From an uncultured Nocardioides sp. (lineage in GTDB: Bacteria > Actinomycetota > Actinomycetes > Propionibacteriales > Nocardioidaceae): a stretch of DNA of 64,000 nucleotides. Shown piece by piece: positions 24,685 to 32,656 of this stretch. The stretch's first letter is position 1. Each line of letters begins with the position of its first letter. Below the pieces are notes generated by a model. It saw only the letters and a list, made by a program, of their open reading frames with translations, was not told where the DNA came from and did no database searches. The translations under genes were made by a program, and so were the position numbers. The stretch lies in the NCBI RefSeq assembly GCF_947488515.1, contig NZ_CANKZF010000001.1, positions 992,001 to 1,056,000 on the forward strand, written 5' to 3'.

Positions 24685-25335
24685 ATGCACGCCAAGCTCA
24701 ACACCCGTACCCGCGCCCTCACCGCGCTCACCCTCAGCGTCACCCTCAGCGCCGGCCTCGCCGCCTGCGGCGACGACGCAGGGAGTTCCGGCAGCTCCGG
24801 CAGCTCGGCCGAGGTCAGCACCACCGAGCACAACGACGCCGACGTCAGCTTCGCCAGCGACATGATCACCCACCACGCCCAGGCGCTCTCGATGGTCGAC
24901 CTGACCCTCGACCGGACCCTCGACCCCGAGGTCCAGGCGCTCGCCGAGGACATCCGCGCCGCCCAGGGACCCGAGATCGAGACCATGGCCGACTGGCTCA
25001 CCACGTGGGGCGAAGAGGTCCCCGAGACCATGCGAGACCACGCCAACGCCGGTCATGACATGGGCGACATGTCCGAGCACATGGACGACGTGGGCGACGA
25101 TGACATGCCCGGCATGATGACCGCCGACGACTTCGACGCCCTCGAGAACGCCTCCGACGCCGAGTTCCAGGACATGTGGCTCGAGATGATGGTCGAGCAC
25201 CACGAAGGCGCCGTCGAGATGGCAGAGACCGAGCAGGAAGACGGCCAGTTCAAGGACGCCGTCGACCTTGCCGGCCAGATCATCGAGGCCCAGAACACGC
25301 AGATCGACACCATGCATGGTCTCCTCGACTCCTGA
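24685..25335 (+). CDS. DUF305 lipoprotein
   Basis: A 216-residue secreted lipoprotein. The signal peptide ends in a lipobox LSAGLAAC with the modified Cys near residue 25, then a Gly/Ser linker. The ferritin-like DUF305 helices contain FASDMITHHAQALSMVDL and WLEMMVEHHEGAVEMAETEQ, each with the paired HH that defines the family. A Met/Asp/His-rich insert (HDMGDMSEHMDDV) lies between them. DUF305 proteins often accompany copper resistance genes and may bind metal outside the membrane; their function is not established. CAGGAG precedes ATG 24685. Confidence 0.92.
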   Translation: MHAKLNTRTRALTALTLSVTLSAGLAACGDDAGSSGSSGSSAEVSTTEHNDADVSFASDMITHHAQALSMVDLTLDRTLDPEVQALAEDIRAAQGPEIETMADWLTTWGEEVPETMRDHANAGHDMGDMSEHMDDVGDDDMPGMMTADDFDALENASDAEFQDMWLEMMVEHHEGAVEMAETEQEDGQFKDAVDLAGQIIEAQNTQIDTMHGLLDS

Positions 25336-26115
25336 CCCCGCAACGCGAGCGGACGCCGCCAGCGACGGTGGCGTCCGCCCCGCGCCCCACCGACCCCTCC
25401 TCCAGCTCCCCGGCGGCAGCACCCGACGAGGATGCGCTTCCGCCCTGGCCGGGCCCCGCCGATGTCCCCGCCCGGGTCGCGGCGGCTGGCCTCGACCTCG
25501 GCCCCACGGGCCCCGCCGAGACACCACCCCACCTGAGCATGCGAGGGCGATGTGGCCGACGACCGCGTCAGGGACGCCTCGGTGGGGTAGGCCTCGGTGC
25601 AGGCCCACGCACCCGGCGACTTCACGTCGACTTCTTCGCCCAGATTCGGCTCCGAACAATGAAGAGCACGATGTCGATGGCGATCGATGACGGTGCCCAT
25701 CAGGTACGCGCCGTAGACGATGACGACTATGCCGTACTCGAGAAGGGACACGGCAGGCATCGACACGAGGAAAGTCGGCATTGGGTGTCCTGGTCGTGAG
25801 GTACCCAGAGACCCAGCCGCGCGACGAGTGAGGGACTCGAACGGCGTGCCGGTGTGCGAGCCGAGGGCGCTCACGGACCCGCGGCTTGTGTGTGTGTTGC
25901 TGGTTCGACGGCTGGCTTACCGGGGCGGCGCATGAGGCGTGACCGGGCGAGCTGGCCTGCTCCAGGACGACGAATTGAGTCATCTGACGGATGGCCGGAA
26001 AACGGCTGGCCGCGCAGCATGGATCCACTTGCACGCGCAGTGACTGGTCTCGGCCGGCAGTGAAGACAGGTCGTGGGTGCTGGTCAACCACGTTGGTCCG
26101 TTGAGAGGAGCCTCC
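25336..26115. other. 780-base stretch without a supported gene
   Basis: No frame here has convincing start, composition and family features. A minus-strand frame contains one hydrophobic run (AVSLLEYGIVVIVYGAYLMG, near 25690-25750), but its flanks are low-complexity. Base composition is less extreme than in the neighbouring genes. It may be decayed coding DNA in an accessory region. Confidence 0.5.
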
Positions 26116-26184
26116 ATGTCCATGAAGTTCAATGCGGCCTTCACCTACGGCCGGTTCCTCGTCTTGCGGGATGCGTCGATGTGA
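26116..26184 (+). CDS. Possible 22-residue leader peptide overlapping the next MFS gene
   Basis: A short frame with a strong ribosome site (GAGAGGAG, 26104-26111), an ATG at 26116 and a stop TGA at 26182-26184. Its last sense codon ATG, the stop, and the next gene's GTG share the bases ATGTGA. That is the layout of translational coupling. The peptide (starting MSMKFNAAFTYGR) has no recognisable family. It may exist only to deliver ribosomes to the MFS start, or to regulate it. Confidence 0.4.
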   Translation: MSMKFNAAFTYGRFLVLRDASM

Positions 26185-27716
26185 CGGGCCCGCAGCGCGG
26201 TCCGGAGGGCGTCGCTGCGAGCCCGGCCGCGGTGGGGATTGCGCTCGATAGTCGTCAGGGCCGGTGGTTGATGGCAGCGACTGTCCTGGGTTCCGGCCTC
26301 GCTGGCATCGACGCGACCGTCGTGTCGGTGGCACTCCCGAGCATCGGACGGTCGTTTGACGCGTCGTTCGCGGAGCTCCAGTGGGTCGTGACGGCGTACG
26401 TGCTGACACTGGCCGCATTCATCCTTGTCGGCGGCGCCTTGGGCGACCGCTTCGGTCGCCGGCGGGTCTTCGTGGGAGGCGTGGTCTGGTTCGCGGTGGC
26501 GTCACTACTGTGTGCGCTGGCCCCGACGCCGGGCCTCCTGGTCGCCGGCCGCGCACTCCAAGGTGTTGGTGCCGCCCTGTTCGTGCCGGGCAGCCTTGCC
26601 ATCATCCAGTCGAGCGTGACGCCCGCCGATCGTGCCCGGGCGGTAGGGGCTTGGTCCGGGCTGGGTGGGGTTGCCAGCGCAGCTGGACCGTTCGTCGGCG
26701 GCTGGCTCGTGAATGAGTTCGCGTGGAACTGGATCTTCCTCGTGAACGTTCCTCTGACGGGCGTCGTGGTGTGGGCGACCCTGCACCACGTCCCAGAGAC
26801 GTGCGACGCCAGCGCGCCTCGGTCGCTCGACTGGGCTGGCGGCGTTCTCGGCGCTGCGGCTCTGGCCGGGTTGAGTTACGCACTCATTGCGGCCGGCGCC
26901 AGCGGTAGCGCCGGGTACGCGACCGGGGCGGCCGCGCTTGGTGTCGTCGCTGCTGTCGCGTTCGTCGTTGTCGAGCGACGTTCGTCTCATCCGATGCTGC
27001 CGTTCCGGCTCTTCTCCTCGCCGCAGTTCACAGCCACCAACATCGTCACCTTCATCATCTACGGAGCGTTCGGCGTCGTGTTCCTGCTCGTCGTGGTCGA
27101 GCTGCAGGTCGTGTCCGGTTACGGCCCCGTGGCGGCCGGGGCGTCGCTGCTGCCCGTGACCGGGCTGATGCTGTTGCTGTCACCGCAGTCGGGGAAGGTG
27201 TCTGCCCGTATCGGGCCCCGGCTCCAGATGTCCGTCGGGCCACTGGTGTGTGCTGTCGGGCTGCTCCTGATGTTGCGGATCGGCGTTGACGCACCCTTCG
27301 TCACCGTCGTGCTGCCCGGCATCCTCGTCTTCGGGCTCGGCCTGTCGGTCCTGGTTGCCCCGCTGACCAGCAGCGCCCTTGACTCAGTTCCAGCAGATCA
27401 CGCCGGTCTGGCCTCAGGAGTGAACAACGCGGTGGCCCGAACCGGTGGGCTCGTAGCCGTCGCCGCAATACCGGCCCTGGTCGGGCTCACCGGTCGCGTG
27501 TACGAGAGCCCGGTCGCGTTCGACGCCGGCTTCGACAAGGCGTTGTGGACATGCGTGGTGCTGTTGACCATCGGCGGTGTCGTGGCTGCCGTGACCATCG
27601 ACAACCCAGTGCGCACCTCGGCGACCCAGCCACGACGTGTGCACCTGCGTCACTGCACGATCGCCGCCCCGCCCCCAGTCGTGCAGACAGGGCCGACGCG
27701 TCGGTCCGGGACCTGA
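26181..27716 (+). CDS. DHA2-type MFS multidrug transporter
   Basis: A 511-residue, 14-helix EmrB/QacA-family exporter. Helix 1 has LGSGLAGIDATVVSVALPSI (the family's D-T-V-V-V-A-L-P-like motif), and loop 2-3 has GGALGDRFGRRRVFVGG. Helix 5 (motif C) has VASAAGPFVGGWL followed by NWIFLVNVP. It is a proton-coupled efflux pump in the cytoplasmic membrane with unknown substrate. The start is GTG 26181, overlapping the leader ORF stop; no other ribosome site is seen. A basic cytosolic tail of about 40 residues follows helix 14. Confidence 0.9.
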   Translation: MTGPQRGPEGVAASPAAVGIALDSRQGRWLMAATVLGSGLAGIDATVVSVALPSIGRSFDASFAELQWVVTAYVLTLAAFILVGGALGDRFGRRRVFVGGVVWFAVASLLCALAPTPGLLVAGRALQGVGAALFVPGSLAIIQSSVTPADRARAVGAWSGLGGVASAAGPFVGGWLVNEFAWNWIFLVNVPLTGVVVWATLHHVPETCDASAPRSLDWAGGVLGAAALAGLSYALIAAGASGSAGYATGAAALGVVAAVAFVVVERRSSHPMLPFRLFSSPQFTATNIVTFIIYGAFGVVFLLVVVELQVVSGYGPVAAGASLLPVTGLMLLLSPQSGKVSARIGPRLQMSVGPLVCAVGLLLMLRIGVDAPFVTVVLPGILVFGLGLSVLVAPLTSSALDSVPADHAGLASGVNNAVARTGGLVAVAAIPALVGLTGRVYESPVAFDAGFDKALWTCVVLLTIGGVVAAVTIDNPVRTSATQPRRVHLRHCTIAAPPPVVQTGPTRRSGT

Positions 27717-27720
27717 CCCC

Positions 27721-27745
27721 ACCAGCAGCGTTCGCTACTGCTGGT
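27721..27745. terminator. Bidirectional hairpin between convergent MFS and DUF2630 genes
   Basis: ACCAGCAG (27721-27728) pairs with CTGCTGGT (27738-27745) over a 9-base loop. It begins 4 bases after the MFS stop and overlaps the last codons of the DUF2630 gene. Confidence 0.5.
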
Positions 27746-27968
27746 AGCCCTCCACGACAGACGTGGACCGTGCCTGCGCCTGGTCGGGGTCCTGTTCGAA
27801 CTCCCGACGAGCGCGTCGCTGGCGCAGCAGGTCCCAGCACTGGTCCAGCTCCTCCTCCAATGCACGCAGGCGGGTCGCGTCGACCTGGTGCCCTTCCCGC
27901 AACTGGTGCTCCTCAGCGACCAACGCCGAGATCCGCTCCAGTGCCCTGACGTCTGCCTCGTCACCCAT
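27735..27968 (-). CDS. DUF2630 small helical protein
   Basis: A 77-residue protein matching the DUF2630 pattern common in actinobacteria: ALERISALVAEEHQLRE near the start, then ALEEELDQCWDLLRQRRARREF. It is predicted to be a helical hairpin or coiled coil, is cytosolic and has no known function. ATG 27968 lies inside a threefold 10-base repeat; GTG 27974 is an alternative start two codons upstream. Confidence 0.88.
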   Translation of the reverse strand: MGDEADVRALERISALVAEEHQLREGHQVDATRLRALEEELDQCWDLLRQRRARREFEQDPDQAQARSTSVVEGYQQ

Positions 27969-27989
27969 CGTCACCCATCGTCACCCATC
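27960..27989. repeat. Three tandem copies of GTCACCCATC across a gene start
   Basis: Perfect 10-base repeats at 27960-27969, 27970-27979 and 27980-27989, followed by GTCAC. On the minus strand each supplies GATGGGTGAC with an ATG in a different frame. Loss or gain of a unit would move the DUF2630 initiation context. Confidence 0.9.
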
Positions 27990-28253
27990 GTCACAGCCTC
28001 CGCGTCACGAACCGGCAGGGCAAGGACCACGTGAACCGCTTGAGCCGCAGCTGCTGCCGCCCACGTGGCCCCCTGCGCCGCTGAGGCCGCGGGCGGACCC
28101 TCACGTCCCCGGGTCTCCTCGACCTCGGCCACGGAAGGCACTCATGAGGCGCAACGGCAGTCGATCGACCGAAGCCGACACACCCCGTGGCTCCTTACGT
28201 TCAGACCCCCGCCCACACCCGTGGGCTCACCCCACAACATCGGAGGCCATTCC

Positions 28254-29258
28254 ATGTCTCGTACGTTCCTCGCGGCCCTGAGCGCCGGTGTCGTCCTCGC
28301 GGCAGGGTCCTCCATCGTCGCGCAGGCCGGCACCGCCGCACCTCCCTCGTCCGCCTCGACGCAGCACCGTCCGTCCGAAGCTCTGGACGCATGCCAGCCC
28401 GCGCCGCCGGCCGGCTTCACGGCGCACGACGTCGACGTCGACGGCACGTCGATGCACTACCTGATCGGCGGGAGCGGACCGACCCTCGTGCTGGTGCACG
28501 GCTACCCGCAGACGTCCTACGAGTGGTACAGCGTGATGCCGGCGCTCGCTCGGCACTACACGGTCGTGGTGCCCGACCTCCCCGGCGCCGGCCAGTCCGA
28601 CGCCCCCCGTGGCGGGTACGACAAGGTGAGCATGGCCAAGTCCATCCACGGCATGCTGGCTGCCAGTGGGCACGACAAGAACGTGCGGATTGTCGGCCAT
28701 GACATCGGCACGATGGTGGCCTACGCGTACGCCGCGACGTACCGGGACTCCGTCAAGCGGCTGATGCTCACCGAGGCGCCCATCCCCGACAAGATCGTGT
28801 ACTCGTACCCGTCCCTCACTCCCCAGGGCCCGGGCTTCTGGAACTTCGGCTTCTTCTCCCTCACCAACGGTCTGCCCGAGCAGACCATCGACGGGCATGA
28901 GAGCGAGTGGGTCGCCGGGTTCATCGACTGGCTCACGGTCAACAAGGAGAGCTTCACCCGCGAGGACACCGACGTCTACGCGTGCTTCCTGCGCGACGAC
29001 GCGCATCTGCGAGCCAGCTTCGAGTGGTTCCGGGCGTTCCCGCGCGACAACGAGCAGGTCGCACGGCTCGGACGCCGGCCTTTGGCGATGCCGGTGCTCG
29101 CGGTCGGTGCGGACAACAGCCTCGGCTCGAGCGTCGGAACTCAGGCGAAGGAGTACGCCGGCAACGTGACGACGCGGGTCGTGAAGGACTCCGGCCACTG
29201 GATCTGGGAGGAGCAGCCCCGGGCGATGACCCAGATGACGCTCCGGTTCATGCGCTGA
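28254..29258 (+). CDS. Secreted alpha/beta hydrolase, epoxide hydrolase-like
   Basis: A 334-residue protein with an N-terminal signal sequence (FLAALSAGVVLAAGSSIVAQA). The hydrolase core has LVLVHGYPQTSYEWYSVMP (HGYP oxyanion loop near residue 82) and the nucleophile elbow VGHDIGTMVAYAYA with Asp near residue 150. An Asp nucleophile instead of Ser points to epoxide hydrolase or haloalkane dehalogenase chemistry. The catalytic His lies in KDSGHWIWEEQP near the C-terminus. GGAGG precedes ATG 28254. The aldehyde dehydrogenase gene follows by 36 bases, so it may be in the same unit. Confidence 0.85.
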   Translation: MSRTFLAALSAGVVLAAGSSIVAQAGTAAPPSSASTQHRPSEALDACQPAPPAGFTAHDVDVDGTSMHYLIGGSGPTLVLVHGYPQTSYEWYSVMPALARHYTVVVPDLPGAGQSDAPRGGYDKVSMAKSIHGMLAASGHDKNVRIVGHDIGTMVAYAYAATYRDSVKRLMLTEAPIPDKIVYSYPSLTPQGPGFWNFGFFSLTNGLPEQTIDGHESEWVAGFIDWLTVNKESFTREDTDVYACFLRDDAHLRASFEWFRAFPRDNEQVARLGRRPLAMPVLAVGADNSLGSSVGTQAKEYAGNVTTRVVKDSGHWIWEEQPRAMTQMTLRFMR

Positions 29259-29294
29259 CCCAGACCAACCCCCACCACCCTCGAGGAGACAACG

Positions 29295-30755
29295 ATGACC
29301 AGCACCCCCTATGACGGACTTGACGTCATGCCCCTGGCCGGAGCGTGGCGAGCAGGTTCCTCGCCAGACCGCTTCGTCGACACTGACCCGTACACCGGGG
29401 AGGTCATCCTCGAGGGGCAGCGTGCCAGCGTCTCCGACGTCGATGACGCGTACGCAGGTGCGGTCCTCGCCCAACGCGACTGGGCGAGGACCTCACCGGG
29501 CGAACGATCGGCTGTCTTCTTGCGGACGGCCGAGCTGATCGACGCGCGCACCGAGGAGCTCGTGGACTGGCTCACCCGGGAGGCCGGCACCACGAGGATG
29601 CGCGCCTACGTCGAGATCGGGATCGTGCGAGCGACGGCGATGGCGGCCGTCACGCACACCGCGCTCGGGTCGCGGACGGTGGCCAGCGACGTTCCGGGCA
29701 AGGAGAACCGGATCTACCAACGTCCCGCGGGCGTCGTCGCAGTCATCAGCCCGTGGAACTTCCCGCTCCACCTCTCCTTCCGCACCGTCGCTCCCGCACT
29801 CGCCGTCGGCAACTCCGTCGTCCTCAAGCCCGCCGAGGACACGCCGGTGACGGGCGGGCTGTTCATCGCCAAGCTGCTGGAGGAAGCGGGTCTGCCCCCG
29901 GGCGTCCTCAGCGTCGTCATCGGAAGGGGGTCGGAGATCGGGGACGCGCTGGTCGAGCACCCGACGCCACGCGTCATCTCCTTCACCGGGTCCACCGCGG
30001 TCGGCCAGCTCATCCCGGCCAAGGCCGGAGTGAAGCGACTGGCCCTCGAGCTGGGTGGCAACGGGCCAATGGTCGTCCTCGACGACGCCGACCTCGACCA
30101 CGCCGTCGACGCTGCCATCTTCAGCAACTACTGGCACCAGGGCCAGATCTGCATGGCCACGAACCGGGTCGTCGTGGACGCGTCGGTCCATGACGAGCTC
30201 GTCGACAGGTTCGTGGCCAGGGCACGCGACCTCGTCACCGGGGACCCACGCCTTCCAGAGACGCACGTCGGACCGATCATCAGCGAGCGCCAACTCGCAG
30301 GAGTGCGCAACAAGGTTGCTCGGTCACTGGACGCGGGAGCCGAACTGCTGCTCGGCGGGGACCCGAGCGGGCCGACGGGGCGTGTGCTTCCACCGCACGT
30401 GCTCCTCGGAACCAACGACATTCCGGCTGCCGTCGAGGAGGTCTTCGGGCCCGTCGCGACGATCATCAAGGCCCGCGACGAGCGTGACGCACTGGCCATC
30501 GCCAACGACACCACCTATGGGCTCTCGAGCGCCGTGTTCACCACAGACCTCGAGCGGGGAATCGCGTTCGCGCTCGAGGTCGAGGCCGGCATGACCCACG
30601 TCAACGACACCACGGTGCACGACGACGTACACGCCGCCTTCGGTGGGGAGAAGCAGTCCGGGCTCGGCAGGTTTGGTGGCGAGTGGGTGCTGGACGACCT
30701 CACCACCGAGCACTGGGTGAGCGTGCAGCACGTACGCCGCCCGTTGCCTTTCTGA
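29295..30755 (+). CDS. Aldehyde dehydrogenase family protein
   Basis: A 486-residue NAD(P)-dependent aldehyde dehydrogenase of normal length. ISPWNFPLHLSFR and VVLKPAEDTPVTGGL form the cofactor site. FTGSTAVGQLI precedes the general base in LALELGGNGP (Glu about 252), and the catalytic Cys is in QGQICMATNR (about 286). The C-terminal EEVFGPVATI and FGGEKQSGLGRFGG are standard. It oxidises an aldehyde to its acid; the phrase set resembles benzaldehyde/vanillin-type dehydrogenases but the substrate is unproven. GAGGAG lies upstream of ATG 29295. It probably forms an operon with the hydrolase before it. Confidence 0.92.
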   Translation: MTSTPYDGLDVMPLAGAWRAGSSPDRFVDTDPYTGEVILEGQRASVSDVDDAYAGAVLAQRDWARTSPGERSAVFLRTAELIDARTEELVDWLTREAGTTRMRAYVEIGIVRATAMAAVTHTALGSRTVASDVPGKENRIYQRPAGVVAVISPWNFPLHLSFRTVAPALAVGNSVVLKPAEDTPVTGGLFIAKLLEEAGLPPGVLSVVIGRGSEIGDALVEHPTPRVISFTGSTAVGQLIPAKAGVKRLALELGGNGPMVVLDDADLDHAVDAAIFSNYWHQGQICMATNRVVVDASVHDELVDRFVARARDLVTGDPRLPETHVGPIISERQLAGVRNKVARSLDAGAELLLGGDPSGPTGRVLPPHVLLGTNDIPAAVEEVFGPVATIIKARDERDALAIANDTTYGLSSAVFTTDLERGIAFALEVEAGMTHVNDTTVHDDVHAAFGGEKQSGLGRFGGEWVLDDLTTEHWVSVQHVRRPLPF

Positions 30756-30800
30756 CCTCGATGACGTGCGGCGGAGCGACTACGTGAGGAGGACGGGAGC

Positions 30801-32396
30801 GTGAACGTGCAGAGGACGACCAGAACCCCCTACTCGCCGAACTATGCGGTGGCGGAAGCAAGGCTCACGGAGGATCAGATCGCCCAGCTGACGAGCCGAG
30901 GTCGCGTCGAGCGGGTCCGCGCCGGGCACCAGCTGTTCGAGGCTGGCGACGTGGACGTGGACTTCCTCGTCGTCCTTGATGGCCTGCTGCACGTCGAGCG
31001 CGGCAGCGATGCTCCTTCCATCCCGAAGAAGCGTGGCGACTTCATCGGCGAGCTGGGTCTGCTCACCGGACAGCGGTCGTTCCTGAGCGCACGCGCAGTC
31101 ACCGACGCCGAGGTGTGCCGACTGACGGTGGCTCAGCTGCGACGCGTGATGGCCGAGAACGTCGACCTTGCCGACCTGGTCTGGGCGGCGTTCGTCGAGC
31201 GGCGCAGCCAGCTCACGGACACGGCGCAAAGCACGTTGCTCATCATCGGCAGGGAGGCGGATGAGCGCACGCACGCCTTGCGGTCGTACGTCCTAGCGCT
31301 CGGCCTTCCGCACCGGTGGGTCGACGCGCGAGGCGAGGCGATCGATGACGGTGAGCTCCCGACCGTCGTGCTCGGACGAACGGTCATCCCGCGCGCGGAC
31401 CCCGAGGTGTTGGGTGCCGCCCTCGGGCTCACCGCCGCGGCGCACGACATCGTCGACCTGGCCGTCGTAGGTGCCGGACCGGCCGGCCTGTCGACCGCTG
31501 TGACGGCAGCCTCGGAGGGGCTCAGCGTGTGCGTTCTGGACGCTCGCGGACCCGGAGGCCAAGCAGGTGCGAGCTCGCGGATCGAGAACTATCCCGGCTT
31601 CCCCCGCGGTGTCTCCGGCCACGACCTCACCTTCGACATGACGGTCCAGGCCATCCGCTTCGGCGCCGTCCTGCGGTTCCCGTGCCGGGTGTCGGCCATC
31701 GACCCGGGAGACATCGGTGCACCGCACCGTCTCGGCCTGGAGGACGGCGGGGTAGTGCGGGCCCGCACAGTCGTCCTGGCGACGGGAGTCACCTACCGTC
31801 GGCTCGAGGTCCCGGGGTGGGACGACCAGGCAGCGGTTCGCATGTACTTCGCCGCGACCCCTCTCGAGGTCAGCTCGTGCTCAGGGTCACCGGTCGTAGT
31901 GGTCGGCGGTGCGAACTCCGCAGGTCAAGCAGCCCTGAGCCTGGCGGGCTCGGCGTCGAGGGTGACCCTCGTGGTCCGTGCAGACGACCTGTCGAAGCGG
32001 ATGTCGGACTACCTCGTGCGCCGCATCATGAACCATCCCGCGATCGAGGTCCTGACCTCGGCCCACGTCACAGGAGCCTCCGACGATGGTGTCGAGATCG
32101 CCACCGGGGACGGGGCGGTGGTTACCCGGTTCGCACGAGCAGTCTTCTGCTTCATCGGTGCGCGGCCCGAGACCCACCTCCTCAGCGACGTTTCGCTCGA
32201 CGAGTCGGGCTACCTGATCACCGGTGAGAACGGACGCCGCGCTCTCGAGACCGAGGCGGCCGGGATCTTCGCCGTCGGGGATGTGCGACGCGGGAGCATG
32301 AAACGCGTGGCCTCAGCAGTCGGGGACGGCGCCAGTGTCGTGCCTTGCGTCCACGAACACCTGTCGACGTTCGTGCTCCCGGAAGCAAGGACCTGA
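30801..32396 (+). CDS. cNMP-binding domain fused to thioredoxin-reductase-like FAD oxidoreductase
   Basis: A 531-residue fusion. Residues about 20-130 form a cyclic-nucleotide-binding-like barrel (GHQLFEAGDVDVDFLVVLDG, GDFIGELGLLTGQRSF). Residues about 140-210 form a linker domain that resembles a thioredoxin fold (LLIIGREADERTHALRSYV). From about 218 a FAD domain follows (LAVVGAGPAGLSTAVTAAS, GGQAGASSRIENYPGFP) with an NADPH motif (VVVVGGANSAGQAALSLA) and ending IFAVGDVRRGSMKRV. The CxxC pair of true thioredoxin reductase is absent: the region reads MYFAATPLEVSSCSGSP. So redox transfer must differ. GTG 30801 has GAGGAGG upstream. Confidence 0.88.
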   Translation: MNVQRTTRTPYSPNYAVAEARLTEDQIAQLTSRGRVERVRAGHQLFEAGDVDVDFLVVLDGLLHVERGSDAPSIPKKRGDFIGELGLLTGQRSFLSARAVTDAEVCRLTVAQLRRVMAENVDLADLVWAAFVERRSQLTDTAQSTLLIIGREADERTHALRSYVLALGLPHRWVDARGEAIDDGELPTVVLGRTVIPRADPEVLGAALGLTAAAHDIVDLAVVGAGPAGLSTAVTAASEGLSVCVLDARGPGGQAGASSRIENYPGFPRGVSGHDLTFDMTVQAIRFGAVLRFPCRVSAIDPGDIGAPHRLGLEDGGVVRARTVVLATGVTYRRLEVPGWDDQAAVRMYFAATPLEVSSCSGSPVVVVGGANSAGQAALSLAGSASRVTLVVRADDLSKRMSDYLVRRIMNHPAIEVLTSAHVTGASDDGVEIATGDGAVVTRFARAVFCFIGARPETHLLSDVSLDESGYLITGENGRRALETEAAGIFAVGDVRRGSMKRVASAVGDGASVVPCVHEHLSTFVLPEART

Positions 32397-32411
32397 TTCC
32401 GGTCCGCCGCA

Positions 32412-32463
32412 CCGCGCACCGCCACCGCGCACCGCCGCCGCGCACCCCCGCCGCGCACCGCCG
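32412..32463. repeat. Four tandem 13-base repeats, CCGCGCACCGCCR
   Basis: Units start at 32412, 32425, 32438 and 32451 and differ at one or two bases. They lie just after the stop of the cNMP/FAD fusion gene in the convergent intergenic gap. No coding or promoter role is apparent. Confidence 0.85.
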
Positions 32464-32585
32464 CCGCGACGCTGGCGGACTGGCCGGTGCCGGGCCATCG
32501 GCACTGCACCCCTGGGTTCTCCTCGGAGCTGCTCCCGACCGGCGGGGGCCGCCACCCGGGCGAATGGCCGCATGCGCCTGAAGGG

Positions 32586-32642
32586 CAGCCGGGCCAGCCC
32601 GGGGAGCCCGGCCAGCCGGGCCAGCCGGGTCAGCCGGGTCAG
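32586..32642. repeat. Six 9-base repeats, CAGCCGGGY, between convergent genes
   Basis: Units at 32586, 32595, 32604, 32613, 32622 and 32631 plus a partial one; the last three full units are nearly perfect. One frame would read Gly-Gln-Pro, but no credible gene spans it. It lies 15 bases beyond the stop of the minus-strand hydrolase and could form GC-rich secondary structure there. Confidence 0.85.
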
Positions 32643-32656
32643 ATGTGTGGGTGGGG

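Noticed and set aside
25829..25846. T-loop-like GGGACTCGAAC (reverse TTCGAGTCCC) suggesting a tRNA or integration site
   Set aside because: No complementary T-stem arm, anticodon stem or acceptor stem could be assembled around it on either strand.
25053..25874. Minus-strand frame with a hydrophobic run, possible small membrane protein
   Set aside because: Most of the frame is the antisense shadow of the DUF305 gene and the rest is low-complexity; no family or ribosome site supports it.
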